64,000 nt of DNA from Aquilutibacter rugosus (GCF_036541335.1 NZ_JAZHBO010000001.1:186001-250000); one strand, 5' to 3'; numbered from the stretch's first letter, positions 30,522 through 40,238 are shown. Made by a program: numbers and translations. Notes: generated from the letters alone by a model not told the origin.

Positions 30522-31058
30522 ATGGGTCTCGAAGCCGTCTCGGCCGGCAAAAACGCGCCGGAAGAAGTCAACGTCATTATTGAAATCGCCAAGGATTCCG
30601 AACCCGTCAAGTACGAAGTGGACAAGGATTCCAGCGTACTGTGGGTGGACCGCGTGCTGTCCACAGCCATGCACTACCCCGCTAACTACGGTTACGTGCC
30701 CAATACGTTGTGTGGCGATGGCGACCCGGCCGACGTGCTGGTGCTGATGCCGCATCCGGTGGTGCCGGGGTCGGTAATCAAGGCGCGACCGATCGGTTAC
30801 CTGAAAATGTCCGACGAAGCCGGCAGCGACGAAAAGCTGATCGCCGTGCCGAACGCCAAGATTTTCCCGGCTTACGCCGACATCACCGATCTGGATCAGG
30901 CTCCCAAGTGGATGCTGGACCAAATCGCCCACTTTTTTGAACACTACAAAGATCTGGAAAAGGGCAAGTGGGTCAAGATCGACGGTTGGGGCAACGCTGA
31001 AGAAGCCCGCGCCGTGCTGGTTGATGCCGTCGCCCGTTACGAAGGCAAGATCAAGTAA
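30522..31058 (+). CDS. ppa: Inorganic pyrophosphatase (family I)
   Basis: Ppa hydrolyses pyrophosphate to drive biosynthesis. The 178-residue protein from 30522 has VIIEIAKDSEPVKYEVDKDS, the substrate-site MHYPANYGYVPNT, and the metal-binding signature DGDPADVLV, then ADITDLDQAP and FEHYKDLEKGKWVKIDGW. All expected aspartates are present and the length is standard. The likely ribosome-binding site is the GGGAG seven bases before the ATG. Longer in-frame starts upstream lack conserved sequence. It converges on a secreted hydrolase gene with a 15-base gap. Confidence 0.97.
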   Translation: MGLEAVSAGKNAPEEVNVIIEIAKDSEPVKYEVDKDSSVLWVDRVLSTAMHYPANYGYVPNTLCGDGDPADVLVLMPHPVVPGSVIKARPIGYLKMSDEAGSDEKLIAVPNAKIFPAYADITDLDQAPKWMLDQIAHFFEHYKDLEKGKWVKIDGWGNAEEARAVLVDAVARYEGKIK

Positions 31059-31073
31059 TACCGGCGACTTTCG

Positions 31074-32378
31074 CTAGTTCCGCTTAATCCAGGCGGCCAT
31101 CGCATCGATCACTTCCGGTGCGACGGCCCGCTTGGCCTTGTAATCATCCATGCCGCGCTTGTCCTCGGTTTTCAGGCCGAGATGATTGATCCCCGGCAGT
31201 TCGACAAAACGGATTCGTGCGGGTGACTTGGCAGCCAGCTGCTGCAATCCCATCCAATCTGCGCGCGTGACCTGAAAATCAGCAGTTCCCTGCAGGAACA
31301 GTACCGGTTGCCTGACGCCCTGCAGTTCCTTTAACGGATCGACCGCGTCTACGCTGCGCCAGTAGCTCAACGGCAAGCCGAACACCGGGCTCATGTCCTT
31401 GCTGTCGCTGTCCCGAATCCGCGCAATGCCATCGCGAATCATCGCCATGTGCTGCTGCCCCTGCGGCGTGCCCACCTGATCGGCCAGCAAGTACTCGTTC
31501 TGATGCGGGAGCACGTCAATCAGCTTGACCCCCGGTGCTGCCAGACCGATACCGCCACGCAACCACGGCGTGCGGGCCAGGATTCGCGGCAACACCAGCC
31601 CACCCTGACTATGCCCCAGCACGAACACGCGCTTGGGATCGATCTGCTTTGAATCGCGCAGCCACGTTGCTGCGGCGATGGCATCGTCAGTTGATTCCTG
31701 ATCAATCGTCAGCGTGGTGACGTCAATCGTCTTGCCATAGGTCCGGGTGCGCTTGTCGTATGCCAGGACGGCAATGCCCTGCTTGGCCAGTCCGTTGGCG
31801 ATATCCAGAAACGGACGGTTCAGGCCCATCGTTTCGTAACGGTCCTGCGGGCCGGAGCCATGGACCAGTACGATGGCAGGCGGATTGCTGACACCCTTGG
31901 GCAGAAATATCGTGCCTTGTATCGAAGGCCCCTCCGGCGCCGCAAAGCTGATCTCCTGCTGCGAGACCGCGGGATCCACTGTAACTGCAGCAGGCTCCTG
32001 GTAGGGTTTGAGCCAAAGGCCGGAGATCTGACCGTTTGCGTCCCAAATGACCTGCAGCACAAATTTAGCGCGCTCAAAGCTTAGCAATGCGTTTTGTTCG
32101 GTCTTGTTGTTATCTGACACCAACGGTTCGACTTTCAGCAAACGTCCGCCGTGCTGACTGACCTGAGTCCAAGCGGTTGCCAACTGCTCGGCGCTGACTT
32201 GCGTTGCCATGGCCGGCGCGAATGCCGTGTGCAAATCCTGCGTGCGCCCGGACTGCAAAGCCTCAGCCACCCTCTGCACGTTACGGAATTCAGCTACGGG
32301 GTTCGGCGCTGCACGCGCAGGAAGGGCGAACAGACCAAAACTCACCGCGACACTGGCCAATAGGTACCGCATTTTCAT
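31074..32378 (-). CDS. Secreted alpha/beta hydrolase with N-terminal DUF3887-like domain
   Basis: The 434-residue protein starts with a signal peptide (YLLASVAVSFGLFALPARAAP). Residues about 25-120 resemble a DUF3887 (NTF2-like) domain: LHTAFAPAMATQVSAEQLATAW and GGRLLKVEP. The rest is an alpha/beta hydrolase with IVLVHGSGPQDR, nucleophile motif GHSQGG, and the late PGINHLGL histidine. It is a periplasmic esterase or peptidase-like hydrolase of unknown substrate. Its start overlaps the stop of the ion-channel gene by four bases (ATGA), so the two are translated together. Confidence 0.88.
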   Translation of the reverse strand: MKMRYLLASVAVSFGLFALPARAAPNPVAEFRNVQRVAEALQSGRTQDLHTAFAPAMATQVSAEQLATAWTQVSQHGGRLLKVEPLVSDNNKTEQNALLSFERAKFVLQVIWDANGQISGLWLKPYQEPAAVTVDPAVSQQEISFAAPEGPSIQGTIFLPKGVSNPPAIVLVHGSGPQDRYETMGLNRPFLDIANGLAKQGIAVLAYDKRTRTYGKTIDVTTLTIDQESTDDAIAAATWLRDSKQIDPKRVFVLGHSQGGLVLPRILARTPWLRGGIGLAAPGVKLIDVLPHQNEYLLADQVGTPQGQQHMAMIRDGIARIRDSDSKDMSPVFGLPLSYWRSVDAVDPLKELQGVRQPVLFLQGTADFQVTRADWMGLQQLAAKSPARIRFVELPGINHLGLKTEDKRGMDDYKAKRAVAPEVIDAMAAWIKRN

Positions 32379-33157
32379 CTGCGCTGCTCCGGTGTTGTAT
32401 TTGTCGTTGCGTTCTGCGAATTGGAGCCGTGCTCACGGGCGTCAGACGTAATGCCGTGCATGGTGAGGCTCAGGAAACGGGACACGATGACGCCCAAATA
32501 GCCGACGCCGAAAATCTGCTCGAAAATTGCGAGCAGTCGAGCATACGGACTGATTGGCAGAATATCACCGATGCCCGTGGCCGACAGATTGGTAAAGCTT
32601 AGAAACGCCAGCTCAATCCATGTGCGCGGCGTGCCAGGCTCGCGTAATCCGGTGAACGCCTGCGGATCAAAATGCTGAAGTGCGATGTAGGCATACGTAA
32701 AGGCCCAGCCTAGAAGCGTAAACGTGGCGCCGGCAGCGAACATCTCATCGAGCGTTACATGGTGATCGGACAGCATGTAATAGACCAGCACGCCGGCCGT
32801 GTAGAGATACAGCAAGCCCTCAAAGAGCATGCCATAGGCCAACAGGAACCGATACGGCGGGAACAGAGAGGCCAAAGTCGTGGCCAACGCCAGGACACCC
32901 AAAAGGATGGCAACCGCATTGACCGCCTGACTGCGGATCACTACAACCACTGCAACCAGCATGGAAATCACACTGAAGACGGCCAGCGCAATGCGGCTAG
33001 CAAACACATCGTGCAGGGACGGCAGCATAATCAGCCCCAGAATCTGTACGGCCAACAGCAAGGCCGCAGGATGCCGGCGGAAAAAAGAAATCTGGGTCGG
33101 AATACCGGGGTTCACAAACGACAAGGCCCATCGAACTCGATGGGCCCAGTCTAGCAA
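32375..33157 (-). CDS. Potassium-channel-like membrane protein
   Basis: The 260-residue protein has several membrane helices and ends in a two-helix ion-channel module. The pore helix TWIELAFLSFTNLS is followed by the filter-like ATGIGDILP (residues 193-198; canonical TVGYGD) and an inner helix (RLLAIFEQIFGVGYLGVIVSRFL). The C-terminal tail is short and hydrophilic, without an RCK domain. Potassium selectivity is inferred from the TGxGD-type filter; Tyr is replaced by Ile. The gene lies nine bases after thiC's stop in the minus strand order and is coupled by ATGA overlap to the secreted hydrolase. Confidence 0.82.
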   Translation of the reverse strand: MLDWAHRVRWALSFVNPGIPTQISFFRRHPAALLLAVQILGLIMLPSLHDVFASRIALAVFSVISMLVAVVVVIRSQAVNAVAILLGVLALATTLASLFPPYRFLLAYGMLFEGLLYLYTAGVLVYYMLSDHHVTLDEMFAAGATFTLLGWAFTYAYIALQHFDPQAFTGLREPGTPRTWIELAFLSFTNLSATGIGDILPISPYARLLAIFEQIFGVGYLGVIVSRFLSLTMHGITSDAREHGSNSQNATTNTTPEQRR

Positions 33158-33166
33158 AGCTAGGGT

Positions 33167-35050
33167 TCAGACCGTGCGATAGATTTCGGCGCCCTGCTCG
33201 TTGAACACTTTGGATTGCTCCTGCATGCCCTTTTCCAGCGCGTCCTGCTCAGACATGCCATGTTCCGCGGCGAAATCGCGCACATCTTGCGTGATCTTCA
33301 TGGAACAGAAGTGCGGGCCGCACATCGAACAGAAATGGGCCGACTTGTGCGCATCCTTGGGCAGGGTTTCGTCGTGGTACTCGCGAGCGCGTTCTGGATC
33401 CAGCCCCAGATTGAACTGATCTTCCCAGCGGAATTCAAAGCGTGCCTTGCTCATGGCGTTGTCACGCGCTTGAGCGCCGGGATGACCCTTGGCCAGATCG
33501 GCTGCGTGCGCGGCAATCTTGTAGGCGATGAGACCTTCCCGCACGTCTTCCTTGTTGGGCAAGCCCAGATGTTCCTTGGGTGTGACATAGCAGAGCATGG
33601 CGGTACCGAACCAGCCAATCATGGCTGCACCGATCGCCGAGGTGATGTGGTCGTAGCCCGGTGCGATGTCGGTGGTCAGCGGGCCGAGCGTATAAAACGG
33701 CGCCTCGCCGCATTCGCGCAGTTGTTTGTCCATGTTTTCCTTGATCAGCTGCATCGGCACGTGGCCGGGGCCTTCGATCATGGTCTGGACATCGTGTTTC
33801 CAGGCGATTTGCGTCAGCTCGCCCAGCGTTTCGAGTTCGCCGAACTGCGCGGCATCGTTGGCATCGGCAATGGAGCCCGGGCGCAGGCCGTCACCCAGCG
33901 AGAACGAGACATCGTAGGCCTTCATGATTTCGCAGATCTCTTCGAAATGCGTATACAGGAAGTTCTCCTTGTGATGCGACAGACACCACTTGGCCATGAT
34001 CGAGCCGCCACGCGAGACGATACCGGTGACGCGCTTGGCCGTCAGCGGCACATATCGCAACAACACGCCGGCATGGATCGTAAAGTAATCGACGCCCTGC
34101 TCGGCCTGTTCAATCAGCGTGTCGCGGAACAGTTCCCAGGTCAGGTCCTCGGCTCGGCCATCCACCTTTTCCAGTGCCTGATAGATTGGCACGGTACCGA
34201 TTGGCACCGGCGAATTGCGCAGGATCCATTCGCGCGTTTCGTGGATGTGCTTGCCGGTGGACAGATCCATCACGGTGTCACCACCCCAACGAATGCTGTA
34301 CACCATCTTTTCGACTTCTTCGGCAATGCCGGAGGAGATGGCGCTGTTGCCGATATTGGCATTCACCTTGGTCAGAAAGTTGCGACCGATGATCATCGGC
34401 TCGAGTTCCGGGTGATTGATATTGGCAGGAATAATGGCGCGGCCGCGGGCCACTTCGTCACGGACAAACTCGGCGGTGATGCGCGAAGGCAGATTGGCGC
34501 CGAAGTGTTCACCGGCATGCTGATTCAGCAAGTGAGCTTCACGGATTTCGTCGATGCGCTGGTTCTCGCGGATGGCAATGTATTCCATCTCGGGCGTGAT
34601 GATGCCGCGGCGGGCGTAGTGCATCTGAGTGACGTTGGAGCCGGCCTTGGCCTTACGCGGCAACACGCGATTAGGAAAGCGGATCGCATCCAGCTTGGGA
34701 TCGTTCTCACGGGCGCGACCAAACTCCGACGTGAGACCGGTCAGCGGCTCGGTGTCACCGCGCTCTTCGATCCAGCGATGGCGAATCGGCGCGAGACCTT
34801 TGACCAAATCGATTTGCGCATTACCGTCGGTATAAATACCGGAGGTGTCATAGACCGTCAGCGGCGCATTGTTCTCGCCGCCGAACAGTGTGGGAGTGGT
34901 ACTCAGGCCGATTTCACGCATCGGCACGCGCAGATCCTCACGCGAACCTTGCACATAGACCTTACGGGAACCCGGAATCGGACGGGTTACATCGGACGAC
35001 AGTTGTTCGGCCTGCTGCAGCAGGTCCTTGGAAACAGCATTCATGGGCAT
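33167..35050 (-). CDS. thiC: Phosphomethylpyrimidine synthase
   Basis: ThiC is a radical-SAM enzyme that rearranges aminoimidazole ribotide into hydroxymethylpyrimidine phosphate for thiamine. The 627-residue protein shows RKVYVQGSREDLRVPMREI, TQMHYARRGIITPEMEYIA, GDGLRPGSIADANDAAQ, MIEGPGHVPM, and the C-terminal iron-sulfur motif CSMCGPHFCSM. It is preceded by a TPP riboswitch. Start is 35050, or two codons later at 35044. A 695-codon open frame on the opposite strand is a codon-bias shadow. Confidence 0.98.
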   Translation of the reverse strand: MPMNAVSKDLLQQAEQLSSDVTRPIPGSRKVYVQGSREDLRVPMREIGLSTTPTLFGGENNAPLTVYDTSGIYTDGNAQIDLVKGLAPIRHRWIEERGDTEPLTGLTSEFGRARENDPKLDAIRFPNRVLPRKAKAGSNVTQMHYARRGIITPEMEYIAIRENQRIDEIREAHLLNQHAGEHFGANLPSRITAEFVRDEVARGRAIIPANINHPELEPMIIGRNFLTKVNANIGNSAISSGIAEEVEKMVYSIRWGGDTVMDLSTGKHIHETREWILRNSPVPIGTVPIYQALEKVDGRAEDLTWELFRDTLIEQAEQGVDYFTIHAGVLLRYVPLTAKRVTGIVSRGGSIMAKWCLSHHKENFLYTHFEEICEIMKAYDVSFSLGDGLRPGSIADANDAAQFGELETLGELTQIAWKHDVQTMIEGPGHVPMQLIKENMDKQLRECGEAPFYTLGPLTTDIAPGYDHITSAIGAAMIGWFGTAMLCYVTPKEHLGLPNKEDVREGLIAYKIAAHAADLAKGHPGAQARDNAMSKARFEFRWEDQFNLGLDPERAREYHDETLPKDAHKSAHFCSMCGPHFCSMKITQDVRDFAAEHGMSEQDALEKGMQEQSKVFNEQGAEIYRTV

Positions 35051-35063
35051 TGCACCTTGGTTG

Positions 35064-35157
35064 CGCAGCTCCCTCCGGCGGTCTCAACCACGTCAGGTTC
35101 AAAGGGTTTTTCTCAACCTCGCGGCCGGGATGGACGCGCGCAGGTACCCCCGCTGCC
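35064..35157 (-). promoter_or_regulatory. TPP riboswitch (THI element) controlling thiC
   Basis: On the minus strand the leader contains GCGGGGGTACC, then GGTTGAGA, the pyrophosphate/pyrimidine-sensing ACCCTTTGAACCTGA, and GACCGCCGGAGGGAGC. These are the conserved THI-box blocks in the right order and spacing, ending about 14 bases before the thiC start. The short distance suggests control of translation initiation by TPP. The 194 bases between it and the RND gene hold the thiC promoter region but no clear gene. Confidence 0.93.
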
Positions 35158-35351
35158 CGCCTATTGTCGCATTAAGGATGTAGTGGTGCATGGATCTCCG
35201 GATACATGCAGAGAGTCGAGAAAACGGTACGGGGAGCTGAACCTGTATTGCGGATCCGGCAGGTATTTCTCCAGGGCTCGTAGTTCGTGCGATATGAGTT
35301 GATGATACGCCCAGCCGAACGAAGACAGGGCGATTGACGATCCGCTGCCGA

Positions 35352-38300
35352 CTAGTTCTGTCGCTTGACCTTGAACCAGGCGGCGTACAGCGCCGGCAGG
35401 AAGAACAGCGTGAGCAAGGTGGCAACCAGCAGGCCACCCATGATGGCGGTGGCCATCGGGCCAAAGAACACCGAACGCGACAGCGGAATCATCGCCAGAA
35501 TGGCGGCCAGTGCCGTCAGCGCAATCGGCCGCAGGCGACGTACTGTGGACTCGACAATGGCATCAAACGGCTTGAGTCCGGCGGCGCGATCCTGTTCGAT
35601 CTGATCAATCAGGATCACGGAGTTACGCATGATCATGCCGGCCAGCGCAATGGTGCCGAGCATGGCCACGAAACCAAACGGCACACGGAACACCAGCAGA
35701 AACAAGGTCACGCCGATCAGGCCCAGCGGAGCCGTCAGCAGCACCATAAAGGAGCGGGAGAATGAGCGTAGCTGAATCATCAGCAGGGTGAACACTGCAA
35801 ACAGGAACAGCGGCACACCGACCTTGATCGAGTCCTGACCGCGACCCGAATCCTCGACCGTGCCGCCGATATCAATGTGATACCCGTAAGGCAGGGATTC
35901 GCGCAGCGGATTCACCGTCTTGAGAATGTTATTGACAGCGGTGACAGCGGCTTCGCCATCTTTCAGATCGGCGCGCACCGTGACGGTGGGCTCGCGGTTG
36001 CGATGCCAAATGATGCCGTCGACAAACTCTTCGCGCACATCAGCGATTTGCGAGACCGGTACGGACTTGCCGGAGGTGGTCGGGACCATCAGCGAGCCGA
36101 TGGCGGCCACGTCCAGTCGCTGATCTGCAGGCGCGCGCAGGTTGACCTGGATCAGCTGATTGCCTTCGCGGAAGGTCGTCAGTTCGGCGCCGCTGATGGT
36201 CGAATACAGGAACTGCGAAAGCATCTGCGAGCTCACGCCCAAGGCACGCGCACGGTTCTGATCGATCTCCAGACGGATGGCCTTGGTCGGCTCATCCCAG
36301 TCGTAGTTGACATTAGTGACACCGGGATACTGCTCGACCTTGGCGCGGACCTGCGCTGCAATGCCTCGAACCTGATCGATGTGCTCACCGCCAACCCGAA
36401 TCTGCACGGGATATCCGACCGGCGGGCCATTCTCCAGACGCGTGACGCGCATCTGCAGTTCCGGGAATTTCGGCACCACGTCGCGGATCATCCACTCGCG
36501 AATCGACTCGCGCGATTCAACATTCTTAGGCGTAATCAGGAACTGCGCGAAATTAGCCGCCGGCAATTGCTGATCCAAGGGCAGATAGAAGCGCGGCGCA
36601 CCGGTGCCGACATACGACGAGAACGAGGCAATGTCCTTGCGACTGGCCAGAATCTTTTCGAGTTTTTCAGTTTCTGCCGCGGTGGCTTTGAGCGATGAGC
36701 CTTCGGCCAGTTCCAGATCGACCATCAGTTCCGGTCGCACCGAATCAGGGAAGAACTGCTGCGGCACAAAGCGGAACAGCAGGACCGAAGCGACAAATGC
36801 AGCGACCGTACCGGCAATTACCGTGCGGCGATGATCGACGCACCACGCAACCCAGCCGCGAAAACGCTTGTAGAACGGCGTCTGATGCGGATCGTGGGCA
36901 GGACCGTCGTGCTTGCCCTCTTTCAGAAGCTTGTCGCCCAGATACGGAATGAAGGCAACCGCGCCAACCCATGACACCAGCAACGCGATGGTCACGACCT
37001 CGAACAGCGAGCGCGTGTATTCACCGACCGACGACTTGGCCAGACCAATGGGCAGGAATCCCGCGGCCGTGATGAGGGTGCCCGTCAGCATCGGGAAGGC
37101 TGTACTCTCCCAGGCAAAGGCCGCGGCCTTGAGTCGGCTATAGCCCTCTTCGAGTTTGATCGCCATCATTTCGACAGCGATGATCGCATCGTCCACCAGC
37201 AAGCCTAACGCCAGGACTAGCGCGCCGAGCGAAATCTTATGCAGCCCTACGCCGACGATGTCCATGACCAGGAACGTCATCGCCAGCACCAGCGGAATCG
37301 ACAGCGCCACTACCAGACCCGTGCGCAGGCCCAGCGAGAAGAAACTCACTAGCAGCACAATCACCACGGCCTCGGTGAGGACGCGCATGAACTCGCTGAC
37401 GGACTCATCAACGGCGGCCGGCTGATCGGTCACGCGATCCAGACTCACGCCAACGGGCAAGCTCTTTTGAATGTCAGCGAAAGTGGCATCGAGATTCTTG
37501 CCCAACTCGAGAATGTCGCCGCCATCTTTCATGGCCACACCAATACCGATCGCATCCTGACCGTTGAACCGCATCCGCGGCGCCGAAGGATCGGCAAAGC
37601 CGCGACTCACTTCGGCTACGTCGCCTAGACGAAACGTTTTGCCGCCGGCACTGATCGGAAAGTTGCGAATGTCATCGACGTTTTTGAACTCACCACTGAC
37701 GCGAACCAGCAATCGAGTTGAAGCCGTATCAACGAACCCACTGCCGGGCAGAATGTTCTGCTGCTGCATGGCATCGCGCACGGCGGTGAGCGGTACGCCC
37801 ATGGTGGCGAGCTTGGTGTTGGAGATCTCAACCCAGATCTTTTCATCCTGAGTGCCGATCAGCTCGACTTTGCCGACATCCTTGACGCGTTGCAGTTGCA
37901 GTTGGATCCGCTCGGCATAGTCTTTTTTCTGGGCGTAGTCGAAGCCCTTGCCGGTGAGCGAGTATATATTGCCAAAGGTGTCGCCGAACTCGTCGTTAAA
38001 GAACGGTCCCACCACCTCGGCAGGCAGCATGGGGCGTATATCGCCGATCTTTTTGCGGATCTGATACCAGAGTGCATCGACCTTGGCGCTGGGCAGGGAG
38101 TCCCTGGCCATGATGATGACCTGGGACTCGCCATCGCGCGAGTATGAGCGCACGAACTCGTACTGGCCGGTCTCCATCACCTTTTTTTCGATGCGTTCGG
38201 TGACTTGCTGTGAAACCTCTTCGGCGGTCGCGCCGGGCCAGATGGTGCGGATCACCATGGCCTTAAACGTAAACGCAGGATCCTCGGAGCGGCCCAAGTT

Positions 38301-38396
38301 GAAGTACGACATGGCGCCGGCAACGGCCACCACGATCATCATGTACAGCACTAAGCTGCGATGGCGCAGCGTCCACTCGGAGAGATTGAACTTCAT
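35352..38396 (-). CDS. RND efflux permease (AcrB/HAE1-like)
   Basis: The 1,014-residue inner-membrane proton antiporter has the RND fold: helix 1 (SLVLYMMIVVAVAGAMSYF), two large periplasmic loops, and TM4 with GLLVDDAIIAVEMM, in which Asp-Asp carries protons. The matching C-terminal blocks are FGFVAMLGTIALAGMIMRN and RRLRPIALTALAAILAMIPL. The N-terminal segment PGATAEEVSQQVTERIEKKV is typical of drug exporters. The start overlaps the adaptor gene stop by four bases (ATGA). It should work with the adaptor and a TolC-type channel. Substrates are unknown. Confidence 0.95.
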   Translation of the reverse strand: MKFNLSEWTLRHRSLVLYMMIVVAVAGAMSYFNLGRSEDPAFTFKAMVIRTIWPGATAEEVSQQVTERIEKKVMETGQYEFVRSYSRDGESQVIIMARDSLPSAKVDALWYQIRKKIGDIRPMLPAEVVGPFFNDEFGDTFGNIYSLTGKGFDYAQKKDYAERIQLQLQRVKDVGKVELIGTQDEKIWVEISNTKLATMGVPLTAVRDAMQQQNILPGSGFVDTASTRLLVRVSGEFKNVDDIRNFPISAGGKTFRLGDVAEVSRGFADPSAPRMRFNGQDAIGIGVAMKDGGDILELGKNLDATFADIQKSLPVGVSLDRVTDQPAAVDESVSEFMRVLTEAVVIVLLVSFFSLGLRTGLVVALSIPLVLAMTFLVMDIVGVGLHKISLGALVLALGLLVDDAIIAVEMMAIKLEEGYSRLKAAAFAWESTAFPMLTGTLITAAGFLPIGLAKSSVGEYTRSLFEVVTIALLVSWVGAVAFIPYLGDKLLKEGKHDGPAHDPHQTPFYKRFRGWVAWCVDHRRTVIAGTVAAFVASVLLFRFVPQQFFPDSVRPELMVDLELAEGSSLKATAAETEKLEKILASRKDIASFSSYVGTGAPRFYLPLDQQLPAANFAQFLITPKNVESRESIREWMIRDVVPKFPELQMRVTRLENGPPVGYPVQIRVGGEHIDQVRGIAAQVRAKVEQYPGVTNVNYDWDEPTKAIRLEIDQNRARALGVSSQMLSQFLYSTISGAELTTFREGNQLIQVNLRAPADQRLDVAAIGSLMVPTTSGKSVPVSQIADVREEFVDGIIWHRNREPTVTVRADLKDGEAAVTAVNNILKTVNPLRESLPYGYHIDIGGTVEDSGRGQDSIKVGVPLFLFAVFTLLMIQLRSFSRSFMVLLTAPLGLIGVTLFLLVFRVPFGFVAMLGTIALAGMIMRNSVILIDQIEQDRAAGLKPFDAIVESTVRRLRPIALTALAAILAMIPLSRSVFFGPMATAIMGGLLVATLLTLFFLPALYAAWFKVKRQN

Positions 38397-39547
38397 GGCG
38401 TGGCCTTGGCCGCTGCGCTCAGAACCGGACGATTGTCGCGGTCTACCGGCGTGACCTTTTGGCCATCGCGCAGCAGATGCGCACCGGCCGCCACAATCCA
38501 GCTACCCGCAGGCAAGCCCGACGTGACCGGCACCATTTCCGCGCCAAACGCACCCAGCTGCACCGGCGTACGTTGCAGGACAAGCGTGGCCGGATCGATC
38601 ACAAACACAGCGGGACCCGTGTTGCCCGATTGCACCACTGCCGCCAACGGCACACTCAAGGCAGTGACCTCACCGCGCGGAACCAGACCGGGTACGATGA
38701 CCTTGGCACTTTGACCCAGTTGCGTTGCGTTGCCGGTGTCAGTGACGGTGGCACGGGCGGTAAAGGTGCGTGTTTGCGCGTCGGCGATCGGCGACACTTC
38801 GCGAATGGTGCCATTCAATAAGGTGCCCGGCGTTGCCCACAGCTCAATTTTCACGGGCATGCCGCTGCGAATCTGCGCAATGTCGGTTTCCGGCACGGCG
38901 AACACGACTTCACGTGCGCCATCGGCAGCCAGCGAGAAAATCGGCTGACCCGCACCTACGACTTGTCCGGCTTCGGCTAGGCGCTCGGCAATCACACCGG
39001 ATCGCGGCGCCGTCAGTTGCGTGTAGCGGGCCTGGTTGGTGGCCAGCTTGAGATTGGCCTGCAAGGCGTTGACCTCACCCTGCGCGGCAGCGACGCCGGC
39101 ATTTTGCGCATCCATGGTCGAGCGCGAGATCAGCTGGTCTTTGGCGAGCTTGGCGTAACGGGCCTGATCGGCGCGGGCGCGCTGCAGTTGGGCCTGGGCA
39201 GCTGCCAGTTGGGCCGTGATGGCATTGGCCTGGGCACTTTGGTCGCCGGCGTCGAGCACAGCCAGCACCTGACCGGCGCGGACCGAATCGCCAACGTCGA
39301 CCGTGCGGCGTAGCAGCGAACCCGGCACTCGGAACGACAACGGCGCCTGTTCACGGGCCTGGACGGCGCCAGAGAAGCTCGCACCCTTTGCGCCCTGTAC
39401 GGGCCCCGATTGGCCTTCGCCGACTTTCAGGGCATAGACAGTGCGCAATGAGGGCGGGGGTGCGACCTCGTCGTTGCAGGCAGACAGAGAAATTAAGGCC
39501 AAAATCACAACCAGCATTTGGCCCATAAGGAGTTGCTTGCAGTTCAT
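38393..39547 (-). CDS. RND efflux periplasmic adaptor lipoprotein (membrane fusion protein)
   Basis: From 39547 the protein has 384 residues. A lipobox (LISLSAC) predicts a lipid-anchored periplasmic adaptor. The barrel-sandwich lipoyl halves (SFRVPGSLLRRTVDVGDSVRAGQVLAVLD and TAPRSGVIAERLAEAGQVV) flank a helical hairpin of about 75 residues rich in Ala and Gln. Beta-barrel and membrane-proximal domains follow (VFAVPETDIAQIRSGMPVKIELWATPG). It links the RND permease to an outer-membrane channel. It is the first gene of the pump operon. The 61 bases to the divergent TetR gene must contain both promoters and probably the TetR operator. Confidence 0.94.
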   Translation of the reverse strand: MNCKQLLMGQMLVVILALISLSACNDEVAPPPSLRTVYALKVGEGQSGPVQGAKGASFSGAVQAREQAPLSFRVPGSLLRRTVDVGDSVRAGQVLAVLDAGDQSAQANAITAQLAAAQAQLQRARADQARYAKLAKDQLISRSTMDAQNAGVAAAQGEVNALQANLKLATNQARYTQLTAPRSGVIAERLAEAGQVVGAGQPIFSLAADGAREVVFAVPETDIAQIRSGMPVKIELWATPGTLLNGTIREVSPIADAQTRTFTARATVTDTGNATQLGQSAKVIVPGLVPRGEVTALSVPLAAVVQSGNTGPAVFVIDPATLVLQRTPVQLGAFGAEMVPVTSGLPAGSWIVAAGAHLLRDGQKVTPVDRDNRPVLSAAAKATP

Positions 39548-39596
39548 ACTGGAACGGTCCTTCGACTTCACGCCAATACAATACTCTAAAATATAT

Positions 39597-39602
39597 TATT
39601 AT
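39597..39602 (+). promoter_or_regulatory. -10 box (TATTAT) six bases before the tetR ATG; leaderless start
   Basis: In the A/T-rich 61-base region between the pump operon and the TetR gene, TATTAT is followed by six bases and the ATG at 39609. There is no Shine-Dalgarno sequence. The short divergent region fits autoregulation by TetR. Confidence 0.5.
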
Positions 39603-39608
39603 TTCGTC

Positions 39609-40238
39609 ATGTCCACAGAATCGGTAAAACGCGCCGGCCGGCCCAAAGATCCTTCCAAACGGCGGGCCATCCTGGAAGCTGCCAGCGAGCTCTTTTTGCA
39701 GGGCGATTTTGACCGCGTCACCATGGATGAAATTGCAAATCGGGCAGGCGTTTCCAAACTCACTGTATACAGCCATTTTGGTGAAAAAGACGTGCTGTTT
39801 GCCGAGGCAGTGCGCCAGTTTGCGGACACCTTTCTGTCGCCGTCCATGACCGACATTGCCGAGGGTCTGCCACTGGAAGAGGCACTGTACCGCATCGCCA
39901 GCAACTATTATCAGGCGCTCATGACCTCCCAGGCCATTCTGGGTATGCGCATGGCGATCTCGCATCGCGTACAGCTGACCCCCCTGCCCTCGCTCATTTG
40001 GCGCGAAGGCCCGGTCCGCGTGGCCCATTCCATGGCCCAGTGGCTGGCGCAGCGTCCCGACCTGGATCCCGAAGATCCGGCCGAAGCCGCCGATTTACTG
40101 ATGGCCATGATCCGCGGTCAGGAGCACCAGGCCGCACTGTTCGGCCAAATACCGGAACAGGATCCGCAACGGGTGGAGCAGCGCCTGCGGCGGGTGGTGC
40201 GCCTATTCGCCCGAGCCTTTGCACGCCAAGAGGTCTGA
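39609..40238 (+). CDS. TetR/AcrR-family repressor
   Basis: The 209-residue regulator has a TetR helix-turn-helix at about residues 15-60 (KRRAILEAASELFLQGDFDRVTM then DEIANRAGVSKLTVYSHFGEKD) and a helical ligand-binding/dimerisation half. The N-terminal KRAGRPKDPSK is the usual basic extension. It is divergent from the RND operon, so it most likely represses that operon and itself until a pump substrate binds. Frames starting further upstream would run into the adaptor gene and are not supported. Confidence 0.92.
   Translation: MSTESVKRAGRPKDPSKRRAILEAASELFLQGDFDRVTMDEIANRAGVSKLTVYSHFGEKDVLFAEAVRQFADTFLSPSMTDIAEGLPLEEALYRIASNYYQALMTSQAILGMRMAISHRVQLTPLPSLIWREGPVRVAHSMAQWLAQRPDLDPEDPAEAADLLMAMIRGQEHQAALFGQIPEQDPQRVEQRLRRVVRLFARAFARQEV

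Noticed and set aside
33215..35302. A 695-codon open frame on the plus strand over thiC and its riboswitch
   Set aside because: It is antisense to a clear thiC gene, has no recognisable domain, and runs through the riboswitch. Codon bias of a G+C-rich gene explains it.
35158..35351. Possible small gene or RNA between the TPP riboswitch and the RND permease
   Set aside because: No convincing frame, hairpin-T-run or conserved motif. It most likely holds the thiC promoter only.
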